Source: Lentzea aerocolonigenes | Lineage (GTDB): Bacteria > Actinomycetota > Actinomycetes > Mycobacteriales > Pseudonocardiaceae | Reading direction: 5' to 3' | Assembly: GCF_000974445.1 (NCBI RefSeq) | Contig: NZ_BBOJ01000018.1 | Coordinates: 124,001 to 188,000, forward strand | Length of the DNA stretch: 64,000 nt | In this document: piece by piece, positions 8,110 through 16,667 of the stretch | How positions within the stretch are numbered: position 1 is the stretch's first letter | Layout: the number at the start of each line of letters is the position of its first letter | The notes under the pieces: generated by a model | The model's database searches: none | Told to the model about the DNA's origin: nothing | What the model saw: the letters and a program-made list of their open reading frames with translations, nothing else | Position numbers and translations under genes: made by a program

Positions 8110-8139
8110 TTGACCGCTCAACTGGGCAGTTCCTATCCT
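8110..8139 (+). promoter_or_regulatory. Putative vegetative promoter of the subtilase gene
   Basis: TTGACC (8110-8115), 18-base spacer, TATCCT (8134-8139), in an AT-rich patch unusual for this genome. It lies about 65 bases before the GTG start at 8205. Confidence 0.55.
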
Positions 8140-8204
8140 CTGCACCCAGCCGGATCGCCGGTACCGAGGAGCGCCTTTGTCGTCCTCAGTTCCTGGAGAA
8201 TTCC

Positions 8205-9866
8205 GTGCGAACACTCTCTCTCGCCGTGGTGCTCGTCGCCGCGGTGCTGGTCCCCACGCCCGCGCTGGCGGGCGAAGTCGTCGTGCCACCGGGCGCGCAG
8301 GCCGTGCCCGGCAGCTACATCGTCCTCACCGACCAGCCGGACCTCGCCCGCCGCTACGGCGCGACGAACGTCTACACATCCGCGCTGAAGGGCTTCTCTG
8401 CCCAGCTGTCCGAGGCCCAGGCCCGCAGGCTCGCGGCCGAACCGGGCGTCAAGGTCGTGCAGGACACCTACGTGCACACGGCCGAGACGCAGACCAACGC
8501 GCCGTGGAACCTCGACCGCGTCGACCAGCGCAATCTGCCGTTGAACGGCACCTACAACTACGCGCAGACCGGTCAGGGCGTGCACGCGTACGTCGTCGAC
8601 ACGGGCGTGCGCATCACTCACCGCGAGTTCGGCGGGAGGGCGGTGCACGGCTGGGACGCGGTCGACAAGGACAACGACGCGAGCGACTGCAACAGCCACG
8701 GCACGCACGTCGCGGGCACGATCGGCGGCACGACGTACGGCGGTGCCAAGAGCGTGGCCATCCACGCCGTGCGCGTCCTCGGATGCGATGGCACCAGCCC
8801 GAACTCGGTCGTCGTCGCCGGTGTGGACTGGGTGACGCGCAACGCCGTGAAGCCCGCGATCGCGAACCTCAGCCTGAGCGGCCCGGCGGACCAGGTCCTC
8901 GACGACGCCGTCCGCAACTCGATCGCCACCGGCATCACCTACGTGGTCGCGGCGGGCAACTACGGCGCCAACGCGTGCAACTACACGCCCGCGCGCGTGG
9001 CGGAGGCGATCACCGTCGGCAACACGACCCGCACCGACGCGCGCAACGGCAACTCCGACTACGGGTCCTGTGTGGACATCTTCGCGCCGGGGACGGACGT
9101 GGTGTCGGCGACCTACACCAGCGACACCGCCACCACCACGAAGAGCGGCACGTCCATGGCTGCACCGCTCGTCGCTTCCGCTGCCGCGCTGTACCTGCAG
9201 CAGAACCCGGCCGCGACGCCGAAGCAGGTGCGTGACGCGCTCGTCGCGTGCGCCACGACCGGTGTCGTCGGCAGTCCCGGCTCGAACTCGCCGAACCGCC
9301 TGCTCTACGCACCTTGTGCTCCCGCAACACCTCCGGTCTGGGCCGACGACTTCGAGTCCGACCAGGGCTGGACGATGAACCCGTCGGGCACGGACACCGC
9401 GACCACCGGCCGGTTCGAGCGCGGCGACCCCGAGCAGACGACCGCGAGCAACGGCCAGGTGAAGCAGCTCGGCACCACCACCAGCGGCACCAACTGCCTC
9501 GTCACGGGTCGCCTCGCGGGCAGCGGTGACGGTGCGAACGACGTCGACGGCGGTGTCACGTCGGCCGCCTCGCCGGTGATCACCGTGCCCTCCGGCGGCA
9601 AGCTGACCTTCGCCTACACCTACGCCCACGGCTCGAACTCGTCGAGCGCCGACTACCTGCGGATCAAGGTGATCGACGGGAGCGCGTCCACCACCGTCTT
9701 CGAACGGCTCGGTGCCGCCTCGGAACGCGCGGGTTCGTGGCAGACCGCGTCTGTCGATCTCGCGCAGTACGCGGGAAAGCAGGTCAGGCTGCTCGTCGAG
9801 ACCGCGGACGCGAGCGGTGCGTCGCTGTGGGAAGCGGCGGTCGACGACGTCGCGATCGGCGTCTGA
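8205..9866 (+). CDS. Secreted S8 family serine protease (subtilase) with C-terminal accessory module
   Basis: 553 residues. I chose the GTG at 8205: GGAG precedes it by six bases and it opens a signal peptide ending TPALA at about residue 22. An inhibitor-I9-like propeptide follows (YIVLTDQPDLARRY). The catalytic triad is Asp132 (VVDTG), His165 (NSHGTHVAGT) and Ser317 (SGTSMAAP), an aqualysin/proteinase-K-type arrangement. Residues 379-553 form a beta-rich module starting DDFESDQGW, nearly duplicated at the end of the phosphatase encoded downstream. The role is extracellular protein breakdown, with probable propeptide autoprocessing. Confidence 0.93.
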   Translation: MRTLSLAVVLVAAVLVPTPALAGEVVVPPGAQAVPGSYIVLTDQPDLARRYGATNVYTSALKGFSAQLSEAQARRLAAEPGVKVVQDTYVHTAETQTNAPWNLDRVDQRNLPLNGTYNYAQTGQGVHAYVVDTGVRITHREFGGRAVHGWDAVDKDNDASDCNSHGTHVAGTIGGTTYGGAKSVAIHAVRVLGCDGTSPNSVVVAGVDWVTRNAVKPAIANLSLSGPADQVLDDAVRNSIATGITYVVAAGNYGANACNYTPARVAEAITVGNTTRTDARNGNSDYGSCVDIFAPGTDVVSATYTSDTATTTKSGTSMAAPLVASAAALYLQQNPAATPKQVRDALVACATTGVVGSPGSNSPNRLLYAPCAPATPPVWADDFESDQGWTMNPSGTDTATTGRFERGDPEQTTASNGQVKQLGTTTSGTNCLVTGRLAGSGDGANDVDGGVTSAASPVITVPSGGKLTFAYTYAHGSNSSSADYLRIKVIDGSASTTVFERLGAASERAGSWQTASVDLAQYAGKQVRLLVETADASGASLWEAAVDDVAIGV

Positions 9867-9883
9867 AAGATCGTTCCAATTGG

Positions 9884-9900
9884 CGTTCAGAGTTATCCAG
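9884..9900 (+). promoter_or_regulatory. Repeated upstream motif, copy 3 (phosphatase)
   Basis: CGTTCAGAGTTATCCAG, one base shorter than the other two copies, 19 bases upstream of the phosphatase -35 box. The placement relative to the promoter is like that at the subtilase gene. Confidence 0.45.
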
Positions 9901-9919
9901 CAACGCGGAAGTCGTTTCG

Positions 9920-9947
9920 TTGACTGGGGTTGATCGCTCGTTAGGGT
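9920..9947 (+). promoter_or_regulatory. Putative promoter of the phosphatase gene
   Basis: TTGACT (9920-9925), 16-base spacer, TAGGGT (9942-9947). Transcription would begin near 9954, giving a leader of about 90 bases that contains the hairpin at 9965-10005. Confidence 0.55.
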
Positions 9948-9964
9948 CAGCTCAAACCGAATAA

Positions 9965-10005
9965 TCGTGCGTCGGCCCGGCGCTCCTCGGCGGGCCGGCG
10001 CACGA
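9965..10005 (+). promoter_or_regulatory. Strong stem-loop in the 5' leader of the phosphatase gene
   Basis: A 15-base left arm (9965-9979) pairs with 9991-10005 with one G-U pair, around an 11-base loop. No T-run follows. It lies downstream of the promoter and about 30 bases before the ribosome-binding site, so it is in the leader and not a terminator of the subtilase gene unless transcripts read through. Possible mRNA-stabilising or attenuator element. Confidence 0.6.
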
Positions 10006-10046
10006 GTGAAGTTCCTGAATTCCCCCTGCATTCAAGAGGAACCACC

Positions 10047-12149
10047 ATGAAATCTCCCCTGCGCCGACGAAGGCGCGCAACGACGATTTACGCGGCGGCA
10101 GCCGTCGTGGCGGGCGCTGTGGCCGTCGCCGTGCTGCCGTCCGGCGGCGACGTCACGCCGCTCGCCGCCGCGGTGCCCGACGTGCCCCAGGTGCCGCAGC
10201 TCGCCGAGCCCGGCACGCAGTCGGCCGGTGTGGTGTTCGCGAACTCGGGCGACGGCGGCCAGGTCTGTCAGTCCGGGGCGCAGTGGCTGCGGGTGCGCTT
10301 CACCGATCTGACCTTGCGCGGCAACGACTCCGTGACGGTCAGCGGGACGAAGTCAGGTTCCTACACCTTCACTGCTCAGCACTGGCCGGGGAAAGCCTTC
10401 CACACCAGGGCTTTCGAAGGCGACTGCGTGCGGATCCAGCCGAACCTGGCGGACAGCGGCAGCCACTACGCGGTGGACTCCTACCAGTTCGGCACGCAGG
10501 CGCTCGCCGCGGCGACGTCGATCGTGGCGGCGGTCGGCGACGTGTGCGGCTCGTCGTGCAACCAGACCGCCGCGGTGGTCAAGAACATGGCCCCGCAGGC
10601 GCTGGCCCTGGCCGGGGACAACGCCTACGACAGCGGTTCGTCCTCGGACTACCGGAACAACTACGACCCGCAGTACGGCCAGTTCAAGTCGATCACGTAC
10701 CCGACGCCGGGAAACCACGAGTACAACACCTCGGGCGCGTCGGGCTACTTCGACTACTTCGGTGCGCGCGCCGGCGAACGTGGCAAGGGCTACTACAGCT
10801 ACGACGTCGGCGACTGGCACTTCGTCGCGCTGAACTCCAACATCACGCGCGACGCGAGCTCGGCGCAGGTGACGTGGCTGAAGAACGACCTGGCTGCGAA
10901 CACGAAGCCGTGCACCGCGGCCTACTGGCACCACCCGCGGTTCAGCAAGGGCGACCACGGCGACAACACGTCGGTGACGCCGTTCTGGAACGCGCTGTAC
11001 ACGGCGAAGGCGGACCTGATCATCGCCGGGCACGACCACAACTACCAGCGGTTCGCGCCGTCACGGCCGGACGGCACGCGCGACGACGCCAACGGCGTGC
11101 GGGAGCTGCTGATCGGCACCGGCGGGCGCGGGTTCTACAGCTACGACAAGAGCTCCGCCGCGGTGCAGGAGGCCGGCAACGCGAACACGTTCGGCGTCGG
11201 CAAGCTGACGCTCACCGCGACCGACTACCGGGCCGACTTCGTGCCGGTCGCCGGGCGCACCTACACCGACACGACGTCGGGCAAGTGCAAGAAGGCCGGC
11301 ACCGGATCGCCCGCGTTCACCGTCGCCGCCTCGCCGTCCTCGGTCGCCGTGCCCGCCGGCACGTCCAGGACCGTGAGCGTCGACGTCGGCGCGACCGGTG
11401 GCTTCACGGGCAGCGTCGCGCTGTCGGTGTCCGGTCTGCCCTCCGGCGTGACCGGCTCGTTCTCGCCGTCTTCGGTGAGCGCGCCCGGCAGTTCGACGCT
11501 GACGCTCACGGCGTCCTCGTCGGCCACGGGCACGGCGACGGCGACGATCACCGGAACCTCGGGCGGGGTCAGCAAGACGGCTCAGCTCAGCGTGAGCGTC
11601 GGCGACACCGCGGCGGGGTTCACTGACGACTTCGAGTCCGACAAGGGCTGGGTCGTCAACGCCTCTGGCTCCGACACCGCGACCACAGGCAGGTGGGAAC
11701 GCGGTGATCCCGAGGAGACCAGGGAGGCCGACGGGTCGGTCAAGCAGCTCGGCACCACCACGAGCGGCACGAACTGCTTGGTGACGGGACGACTCGCCGG
11801 CGCCAGTGACGGCGCCAACGACGTGGACGGAGGCCTGACGTCGACGACCTCGCCGCAGATCTCCGTTCCGGCAGGCGGCAAGCTCACGTTCTCCTACACC
11901 TTCGCGCACGGCGACAACTCGTCCACCGCGGACTTCTTGCGGGTCCACGTCCTGGACGGGACGACCAAGGTGAAGGTGTTCGAGAAGCTCGGCACGTCCG
12001 GAGTGAAGGTCGCGGGCGCGTGGCAGACCGCCACCGTCGACCTCGCGCAGTTCGCCGGGCACAACGTGAAGCTCGTCGTCGAGGCGGCGGACGCGAGCAC
12101 GGCCTCCCTGTGGGAGTCCGCTGTGGACGACGTTCGCGTCACTGGCTGA
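10047..12149 (+). CDS. Secreted purple-acid-phosphatase-like metallophosphoesterase, multidomain
   Basis: 700 residues with an Arg-rich N-terminus and an export segment at about residues 12-32. The metallophosphoesterase motifs run in order: GDVC near 165, GDNAYD near 190, GNHEY near 222, HHPRFS near 290 and GHDHNYQ near 328, which supply the di-metal ligands. A bacterial Ig-like region covers about 425-520 and a beta module covers about 527-700, the latter roughly 70 % identical by eye to that of the upstream subtilase. Role: extracellular phosphate release from organic esters. Phosphate control is plausible, but I see no clear Pho box. Confidence 0.9.
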   Translation: MKSPLRRRRRATTIYAAAAVVAGAVAVAVLPSGGDVTPLAAAVPDVPQVPQLAEPGTQSAGVVFANSGDGGQVCQSGAQWLRVRFTDLTLRGNDSVTVSGTKSGSYTFTAQHWPGKAFHTRAFEGDCVRIQPNLADSGSHYAVDSYQFGTQALAAATSIVAAVGDVCGSSCNQTAAVVKNMAPQALALAGDNAYDSGSSSDYRNNYDPQYGQFKSITYPTPGNHEYNTSGASGYFDYFGARAGERGKGYYSYDVGDWHFVALNSNITRDASSAQVTWLKNDLAANTKPCTAAYWHHPRFSKGDHGDNTSVTPFWNALYTAKADLIIAGHDHNYQRFAPSRPDGTRDDANGVRELLIGTGGRGFYSYDKSSAAVQEAGNANTFGVGKLTLTATDYRADFVPVAGRTYTDTTSGKCKKAGTGSPAFTVAASPSSVAVPAGTSRTVSVDVGATGGFTGSVALSVSGLPSGVTGSFSPSSVSAPGSSTLTLTASSSATGTATATITGTSGGVSKTAQLSVSVGDTAAGFTDDFESDKGWVVNASGSDTATTGRWERGDPEETREADGSVKQLGTTTSGTNCLVTGRLAGASDGANDVDGGLTSTTSPQISVPAGGKLTFSYTFAHGDNSSTADFLRVHVLDGTTKVKVFEKLGTSGVKVAGAWQTATVDLAQFAGHNVKLVVEAADASTASLWESAVDDVRVTG

Positions 12150-12155
12150 GGGAAG

Positions 12156-12199
12156 ACGCGCGCACGGTTCCCGCCCTGCACTCGGGGCCGTGTGCGCGT
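12156..12199. terminator. Hairpin after the phosphatase gene
   Basis: A 12-base arm (12156-12167) pairs with 12188-12199 with one wobble. Inside the loop, CCCG and CGGG can pair further. It sits seven bases after the phosphatase stop and just before the ribosome-binding site (GGAAGGA) of the MFS gene. There is no T-run, so it may act as a weak terminator or an RNA-processing site. Confidence 0.5.
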
Positions 12200-12220
12200 T
12201 CTCCTCGGAAGGACCTCCCG

Positions 12221-13417
12221 ATGTACCTCTCCTCCGTTCGGTCCGGCACGCCAGAAGGCGGCCGGTCCCACCACAAGATCTCCGCGACGGTCATCGGACT
12301 CGGCGTGGTCAGCCTGATCACGGACGTGTCGGCCGAGATGGTCACCGCGGTGCTGCCGCTGTACCTCGTCTACGGGCTGGGCGTCGGCTACCTGCAGCTC
12401 GGCGCGATCGACGGCCTCTACACCGGTGCCACGGCACTGCTGCGGCTCGCCGGCGGGCACCTGGCCGACCGGTTGCAACGCCCGAAAGCCGTGGCGCTCT
12501 TCGGGTACGGCCTCTCCGCCCTGACCAAGCTCGGCTTCCCGCTCGCCGGTTCGTCGGTGGCGGGCGTGGGGCTGGTGATCGGTGTCGACCGCGCGGGCAA
12601 GGGGATCCGCACCGGCCCGCGCGACGCGATGATCACGCTGGCCACACCGCAGGACGCGCTGGGGCGGGCGTTCGGCGTGCACCGCGCGTTGGACACGGCG
12701 GGCGCGCTGCTCGGGCCGCTGGTGGCGTTCGGGCTGCTGAGCCTGCTGGTCATGGACTACACGTCGGTGTTCGTCGTGAGCTTCTGCTTCGCCGTGATCG
12801 CGGTGGTGGTCCTGGCGTTGTTCGTGCGCCAGCCGGCCGGGACCGCAGTGCGGCGGCCGGGGTTGTCGTGGAACGTGGTGCGGGACCGGCAGGTGCGGCG
12901 GGCGATCCTGCTGACCGCGCTGCTGGGTGTCTGCACGGTCGGCGACATGTTCCTGTTCGTCGGCGTGCAGAAGTCGGCGGGGCTGCCCGCCGGTGTGCTT
13001 CCCTTGCTGCCGTTGGTGACCGCGCTGACGTTCATGCTGGCAGCGGCCCCTGTCGGGAAGCTCGCCGACCGGGTCGGGCGGTGGCGGGTGTTCCTCGCCG
13101 GCCACGTCGTGCTGTTCGCGGCCTACGTGCTGGTCGCCGTGTCGTGGGGTGGCTGGCTCGCGGCGGCGCTCGTGTTGCTGGGACACGGTGTCTTCTACGC
13201 CTGCACGGACGGCGTGCTGATGGCGCACGTCGGACCACTGGTGCCGGAACAGGTTCGGGCGACCGGGCTCGCGTTCGTCCAAACAGGACAGGCGTTGGCA
13301 CGTGCTCTCGGTGCCGTGTTGTTCGGGGTGGCGGCGACCGGGTTGTCGCTGGCACCGGCGTTCGGGGTGTTCGCGGCGTTGCTCGCGGTCGCGGTGACGG
13401 TGGGGGCGCGCTGGTGA
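12221..13417 (+). CDS. MFS transporter
   Basis: 398 residues with 11-12 hydrophobic segments. The MFS signature region ADRLQRPKAVALFGYG lies in the loop between helices 2 and 3, and GKGIRTGPRDAMI follows helix 4. The ATG at 12221 has GGAAGGA upstream at 7-base spacing. This type resembles drug or metabolite efflux proteins; the substrate is unknown. It is the first gene of a four-gene set in which every junction is a 4-base GTGA overlap: MFS, propeller-like protein, exported protein, serine dehydratase. Confidence 0.88.
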   Translation: MYLSSVRSGTPEGGRSHHKISATVIGLGVVSLITDVSAEMVTAVLPLYLVYGLGVGYLQLGAIDGLYTGATALLRLAGGHLADRLQRPKAVALFGYGLSALTKLGFPLAGSSVAGVGLVIGVDRAGKGIRTGPRDAMITLATPQDALGRAFGVHRALDTAGALLGPLVAFGLLSLLVMDYTSVFVVSFCFAVIAVVVLALFVRQPAGTAVRRPGLSWNVVRDRQVRRAILLTALLGVCTVGDMFLFVGVQKSAGLPAGVLPLLPLVTALTFMLAAAPVGKLADRVGRWRVFLAGHVVLFAAYVLVAVSWGGWLAAALVLLGHGVFYACTDGVLMAHVGPLVPEQVRATGLAFVQTGQALARALGAVLFGVAATGLSLAPAFGVFAALLAVAVTVGARW

Positions 13418-14316
13418 AGCGAAGGGTGCTGGGGGCGGTGCTGGTGACGGCCGTGCTGGTGGCGGGTGCGGTGTTCGTCGGCCTGAGGGCGACGGGAGCA
13501 CGGCCCGCCGAGGAGTCGCTGGACCTGCACAGCGGCGAGCTGGTGTACGTCGACTCGGCGGGGCGGGTGCGCCAGGCGGGTCGCACGGGCCCCGCGTGCC
13601 AACGGGTCGACGTCGCCGCGGGCACCCTGGTGTGCCTGCGGGCCACGGCGATACCCGCGCAGTCCGAGATCGTGGTGTTCGACTCGGCCGGGGAACGGCT
13701 CCGGCTGTCCGAGTGGGGCGCTCCGAGCCGGGCGCGGGTGTCGCCGTCGGGCAACCTCGTGATGTGGACCGTGTTCCGCGCCGGTGACTCGTACCTGGGC
13801 GGCGTCGGCACGTTCTCGACGACCGCCGGGATGTACAACCTCCGCAGCGGGGAGCACCACGGCTCGTTGGAGGACTTCACGCTGGTGGTGGACGGCGTCG
13901 AGAACCACGCGGACGACGTCAACTACTGGGGGATCACGTTCGCGCGCGACGACCGCACGTTCTACGCCACCGCCGCGTCCGGCGGGAAGACGTGGCTGGT
14001 GCGGGGTTCGCTCGACACGAAGGTGCTGACCTCGGTGCGGGAGAACGTCGAATGCCCCTCGTTGTCTCCTGACGGACGTCGCATCGCCTACAAGTTCCGC
14101 AGTGGCGACTTGTGGCGGTTGCACGTGCTGGACCTCGACTCCGGCGCGGACGTCGCGTTGGCCGAGACCCGGCACGTCGACGACCAGCCGCAGTGGCTCG
14201 ACGACTCCTTCGTCGCCTACGGCCGTGACAAGGCCGTCTGGAAGGTGCCCGCGTCCGGTGGCGGGAGCCCCGAACTCGTCCACGCGGACGCGGCGTCGCC
14301 GGCGGTGGCCCGGTGA
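13414..14316 (+). CDS. Membrane-anchored TolB/WD40-like beta-propeller protein
   Basis: 300 residues from a GTG at 13414 overlapping the MFS stop. One N-terminal hydrophobic helix (residues 5-25) anchors or exports the rest. Repeated propeller-blade signatures are visible: ARVSPSGNLVMWTVF, CPSLSPDGRRIAYKFRSG and DDQPQWLDDSFVAYG. These are typical of TolB-type extracytoplasmic propellers that bind partners or ligands without enzymatic activity. It may form an envelope complex with the transporter encoded just upstream. Confidence 0.78.
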   Translation: MKRRVLGAVLVTAVLVAGAVFVGLRATGARPAEESLDLHSGELVYVDSAGRVRQAGRTGPACQRVDVAAGTLVCLRATAIPAQSEIVVFDSAGERLRLSEWGAPSRARVSPSGNLVMWTVFRAGDSYLGGVGTFSTTAGMYNLRSGEHHGSLEDFTLVVDGVENHADDVNYWGITFARDDRTFYATAASGGKTWLVRGSLDTKVLTSVRENVECPSLSPDGRRIAYKFRSGDLWRLHVLDLDSGADVALAETRHVDDQPQWLDDSFVAYGRDKAVWKVPASGGGSPELVHADAASPAVAR

Positions 14317-15275
14317 ACCCGCACCGGGTCCCGCTGGTGGTGGCTGCCCTGGCAGCGGCTGTTCTCGTCGCCGCGCCGGGGCCGGTCCGCGCACCTGGTC
14401 GTCCCGCGGCCGCGCCGGTCGTCACCGACGCCTGGCCAGGTGCGCGGATCTCCACCACGCCGGGAAACCTGCCCGACGGCGCCGTTTTCGCACCGCTGAC
14501 GCCTGATCTGCGGGCGGGGGAGTCCGGTGGGCGGCTCGTGGTCGACGGTTCGGTCATCCGCACGGGCGCCACGCGGTACGTGGTGGACGACGCGGTGCTG
14601 GTGTGGCTCGAACCCGGCACAGGTCTGTTCAGGATGGCCGACTCGGTCGCGGAACGGATCACCGCCGACATCGGCAACGCGGTGGTCCTGGAGTCGCAGC
14701 ACGACCTCGTCGTGCACGACGACCACGTCAGCTGGGCCGCGACCGGACCGGAGGGCACCACCGAGATCCGGACGGTCGCGCTGACCGGGGGAGAAGTGGA
14801 AAAGCTCGTGCTGCCGGGAAAACTGGCGCTGACCGACTGGCCGTTCGCGACCAGCGCCGAGATCGAGCAGGGCGGTCCGTCGACATTGGTGGACCTGCGC
14901 AACTCCGCTCGCACGGTGGTGAACGGGCAGAGCTTCGAGCTGGTCGACTGCACGCCGTCGTGGTGCCGCGTGCAGGTGCTGCGGCAGGGCGGCAGCGCGC
15001 GACTCGACCTGATGCGCCCGGACGGCACCGAACGGCGCCGGATCGGTGGCGCCGGACTGCGGCCCGCGGTGCCGGACGTCCTGCTGCTGGACCGGTTCGC
15101 CGTGCTGGCGGACGACTCCCGCGGCGTTCTCTGCCTGTACGACGTCGACCGCGGGCAACTCGCCGATCTCGCGTCGTCGTTCGGCACGGTCGTCGCGCGG
15201 GGGAGTGCCGTGTGGTGGTCGACCGGCGACAACACCGCGCTCACCTGGCACGTCATCGATCTGGGGGAACTGTGA
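14313..15275 (+). CDS. Exported protein of unknown function, propeller-like
   Basis: 320 residues from a GTG at 14313 (4-base overlap). A hydrophobic, signal-like N-terminus (residues 6-30) is followed by a Pro/Ala-rich segment and repeated beta-strand units (VVDGSVIRTGATRYVVDD, LVVHDDHVSWAATG, VVARGSAVWWSTGDN). The only two Cys lie close together (DCTPSWC) and may form a disulfide. I do not recognise a named family. Its tight coupling to the MFS and propeller genes suggests an envelope function. Confidence 0.7.
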   Translation: MNPHRVPLVVAALAAAVLVAAPGPVRAPGRPAAAPVVTDAWPGARISTTPGNLPDGAVFAPLTPDLRAGESGGRLVVDGSVIRTGATRYVVDDAVLVWLEPGTGLFRMADSVAERITADIGNAVVLESQHDLVVHDDHVSWAATGPEGTTEIRTVALTGGEVEKLVLPGKLALTDWPFATSAEIEQGGPSTLVDLRNSARTVVNGQSFELVDCTPSWCRVQVLRQGGSARLDLMRPDGTERRRIGGAGLRPAVPDVLLLDRFAVLADDSRGVLCLYDVDRGQLADLASSFGTVVARGSAVWWSTGDNTALTWHVIDLGEL

Positions 15276-16558
15276 AGACCAGTGTGTTCGACCTGTTCAG
15301 CATCGGTATCGGCCCGTCGAGCTCGCACACCGTCGGTCCGATGCGCGCCGCCAGGACGTTCGCGCTCACCCTGGGCCCGGACGTGTCGTCGGTGACGGTG
15401 CGGCTGCACGGGTCGCTCGGCGCGACGGGGCTCGGGCACGGCTCGGACACCGCCGTGCTGCTCGGGCTGGAGGGCAGCAGGCCGGAGGACGTCGACATCG
15501 CCTCGATCCCGGCGCGGATCGCGCGCATCCGCGCCACCGGAGAGGTGCGGCTGCTGGGTGACCGGTTCGTGAACGCCTGCGTGGTGCTCGACTCGCGTCC
15601 GTTGCCGGAGCACCCGAACGCCATGGTGTTCGAGGCCTGCGGCCGTGCGCAGGTGTACTACTCGATCGGCGGCGGCTTCGTCGTGTCCTCTTTGGACTCG
15701 TTCGTCGACCCGCCGCCGGTTCCGCACCCGTTCCGCTCGGGTGCGGATCTGGTCGCGGCCTGCGAGTCGGCCGGACTGTCGATCGCCGAGCTGATGCGCC
15801 GCAACGAGTGCGCGTGGCGACCTGAGTCCGAAGTGGACTCCGGCCTGGCTGAGATCTGGCGGGTGATGCAGGAGTGCGTGCGCTGGGGCTGCGCCCGTGA
15901 GGGCGTGCTGCCGGGCGGGTTGAACGTGCCGCGCCGGGCCAAGGCGTTGCTGGAGACCCTGTCGAGCGGTGACGCCGAGCCGCAGGACTGGGTGAGCCTG
16001 TTCGCGTTGGCGGTCAACGAGGAGAACGCCTCCGGCGGCCGCGTGGTGACGGCACCGACGAACGGCGCCGCCGGGATCGTGCCCGCCGTGCTGCACTACT
16101 ACACGCGGTTCGTCGGCTCCGGTGGTGTCGAAGAGTTCCTGCTGACCGCGGGCGCGATCGGGGTGGTGCTGAAGGAGACCGGCTCGATCTCGGGCGCCGA
16201 GGTCGGCTGCCAGGGCGAGGTGGGTTCGGCGTGCGCGATGGCGGCGGCAGGCCTGTGCGCCGTGCTGGGAGGGACGGTCCGGCAGGTGGAGAACGCCGCC
16301 GAGATCGGCCTCGAACACCACCTGGGCCTGACCTGCGACCCGATCGGCGGCCTGGTCCAGATCCCGTGCATCGAACGCAACGCGGTGGCCGCCGTCACCG
16401 CGATCACCGCCGCACGACTGGCGTTGCGCGGCGACGGCGCCCACTTCGTGCACCTGGACGACGCGATCGCCACGTTGCGCGAGACCGGGGCCGACATGAG
16501 CGACAAGTACAAGGAGACCGCGCGGGGAGGGCTGGCCGTCAACGTCGTCGAATGCTGA
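15272..16558 (+). CDS. sdaA: L-serine ammonia-lyase (iron-sulfur type, fused alpha/beta)
   Basis: 428 residues from a GTG at 15272 (4-base overlap). It converts L-serine to pyruvate and ammonia in the cytoplasm. The N-terminal GPSSSHTVGPMRAA motif binds substrate carboxylate. Candidate Fe-S ligands are in NECAW, GCQGEVGSACAMAAAG and IPCIERN. ENASGGRVVTAPTNGAAGI is the conserved C-terminal-domain core. The length fits the single-chain form. Its place at the end of an operon with an MFS pump and exported proteins is unexpected for a catabolic enzyme. Confidence 0.95.
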   Translation: MKTSVFDLFSIGIGPSSSHTVGPMRAARTFALTLGPDVSSVTVRLHGSLGATGLGHGSDTAVLLGLEGSRPEDVDIASIPARIARIRATGEVRLLGDRFVNACVVLDSRPLPEHPNAMVFEACGRAQVYYSIGGGFVVSSLDSFVDPPPVPHPFRSGADLVAACESAGLSIAELMRRNECAWRPESEVDSGLAEIWRVMQECVRWGCAREGVLPGGLNVPRRAKALLETLSSGDAEPQDWVSLFALAVNEENASGGRVVTAPTNGAAGIVPAVLHYYTRFVGSGGVEEFLLTAGAIGVVLKETGSISGAEVGCQGEVGSACAMAAAGLCAVLGGTVRQVENAAEIGLEHHLGLTCDPIGGLVQIPCIERNAVAAVTAITAARLALRGDGAHFVHLDDAIATLRETGADMSDKYKETARGGLAVNVVEC

Positions 16559-16667
16559 CGCGACGTCGCTGAGCAACTTTCGGCGTGATGTCCGGATCCG
16601 CCTGCATCGACGATCGTCGCGCTGTTAGGGTCAGCGCTTGCTGACTCACAGCTCCTGGGGGAAGAAC

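Noticed and set aside
8133..10031. A 632-codon minus-strand frame opposite the subtilase
   Set aside because: It is Arg/Val/Asp-rich antisense composition of a GC-rich gene. The plus strand carries a complete catalytic triad.
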